From Bactericera cockerelli (taxonomy: Eukaryota; Arthropoda; Insecta; Hemiptera; Triozidae): a stretch of DNA of 64,000 bases. The notes below the pieces were generated by a model, which was not told the origin of the DNA, did no database searches, and saw only the letters and a list, made by a program, of their open reading frames with translations. How positions within the stretch are numbered: position 1 is the stretch's first letter; every line of letters starts with the position of its first letter. A program made the position numbers and the translations under genes. Where the stretch lies: contig CM044955.1 in assembly GCA_024516035.1 (NCBI GenBank), forward strand, positions 39,691,506 to 39,755,505, written 5' to 3'. Below are positions 62,811-64,000 of this stretch, piece by piece.

Positions 62811-64000
62811 TTATACTAACGTCACAATACATGTATCATCAGAAGGATTTTCATACTACTTTAACCTCAGATACTTCCAACTTGTATACAAGACCGTCCC
62901 TTAATTTTGATTTTCCACCTATCATAGCGCTGACGATCTTCCCTTATCCTTGTTGTAATCCCATTTTAAATATTTGGTTCTTTATAATAAAGTCTGCTAA
63001 ATATAGAAGTCATATTCTTTCCTATACAAGCGTGGTTCGCTAATAATATTTGTGGAGTCAAGTTCAAGAAGTCACAGTTGAATGGTCAAGGTATACCTGT
63101 CTGTCTAGTTATACATATACCTACCGTATTAATTAAGTACTTAACGCTTCATAAAAACCCAAGTAGCCTGGTCCTGAAGCTATTTATAGGCGTATACCTG
63201 TGTTGGGTGATTTCCTGAGTGCACCCCGAACAGCGGTCGTCATCATGTGGGCAGAATAAATAGAATAATAATCTTGCTCGAAGTGAGCCTAACAACAAGT
63301 ATTTCCCATTATCTGCTAAGTTCAATTATGTTTTCACTTGGACTAACAAAAATTGTCTATACTCGCTTGTATGTTTTCTGATTCATATAACATCACAAAT
63401 TTCTGTTGATTATGATGAACAAAGAACTTTTGAGAAAAAAGCGAACATGAAACCCGGTCGTAGGTAATAAAGACACTTTTTAGTTCTTGCACCGCGCCGC
63501 CCTTAATATACCCTGTAGGGTGGTTCTGTTGAGAATGTTCTAGTGGGTCATTGCTGGCTAATATTATGATTTCCTTACCGTCTCATAATTCCTGCTCTTC
63601 CTGATTCCAGGTTTGAACTTGGGGATTTTCAAATCAGTTTTCTCGCAGGTGCAGAGCAGGGCTCATCTTCACTCGTCCTCCATCTCCTCCCTCTCCACAT
63701 CCTATCATTTTCATTTTACTTTTTTAGTATCGCTTTCAACTTTAGTAAATATACTGGACAATTTTTGTTTTTGTTTTTTATCTACCAATATTTTTCTTTA
63801 TATTATGTAATTGCATCATAGAAGAAAAATATTTTTCTCGTGATTTACGAATAAAATAGACCAATATTTTGTGTGTCTGAGGTTGCCTAATTTCTTGCCC
63901 AGTTATCTTTAGTTTGGTGCGTGTAATTCAATATTTGAAGTAATTAAATTTGTTCGTTGAAGTATTCCTTCAGTTAGGAGTTGTGTGTCTTGTGTAGTGA
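62811..64000. other. Intergenic or intronic DNA, no supported gene
   Basis: No recognised feature to the end of the window. The last 200 bp are T-rich and free of repeats. Confidence 0.5.

Overview
The window looks like AT-rich eukaryotic nuclear DNA from an arthropod, most likely an insect. The grounds are mariner-type and other terminal-inverted-repeat (TIR) transposons, tRNA- and 5S-rRNA-derived SINEs, many microsatellites, recurrent aggtacctac-type words, and no bacterial-style gene packing. The order cannot be fixed from sequence alone; Hemiptera is a guess. No host protein-coding gene, rRNA gene or functional tRNA gene could be supported. The longest open frames are all repeat artefacts or transposon remnants, so the window is intergenic or deep-intronic DNA shaped by mobile elements.

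Layout. 1-10086: mostly unique AT-rich DNA with a SINE (2320-2480), a pyrimidine-rich block (about 6185-6540) and a 44-bp minisatellite (8141-8423). 10096-18113: the most striking object, an 8.0-kb Foldback-like element. It has a perfect 9-bp target duplication, about 1.0-1.2-kb inverted arms built from 147-bp units arranged in a 597-bp higher-order repeat, and a 5.8-kb non-coding interior full of SINEs. 20357-23445: a 3.1-kb element with an 8-bp target duplication that contains a nested palindromic mariner-type MITE (21158-22016). 27524-27760: a 35-bp minisatellite with a hairpin core. 33509-33766: a small MITE. 34997-35058: a perfect 62-bp palindrome. 41202-42983: a mariner-type element whose 5' half has been replaced by an inverted copy of its 3' 604 bp, leaving a DD41D transposase catalytic core. 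43.9-44.5 kb: a polypyrimidine tract. 49169-49889: a MITE-like element enclosing a 45-bp minisatellite. 56459-56684: a long GA tract. 56975-59403: a 2.4-kb DNA transposon with about 560-bp TIRs, an 8-bp target duplication and a decayed gene of an uncharacterised family. The remainder is unique DNA with short recent tandem duplications.

Two themes recur. First, at least five elements have TIRs that carry internal tandem or repeated modules (Foldback-like design). Second, SINEs with different Pol III heads (tRNA-like in one family, 5S rRNA-like in another) share the same central domain and tail, so the body appears to have been exchanged between promoters. These are the best candidates for something undescribed. 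All calls are by eye without database searches.
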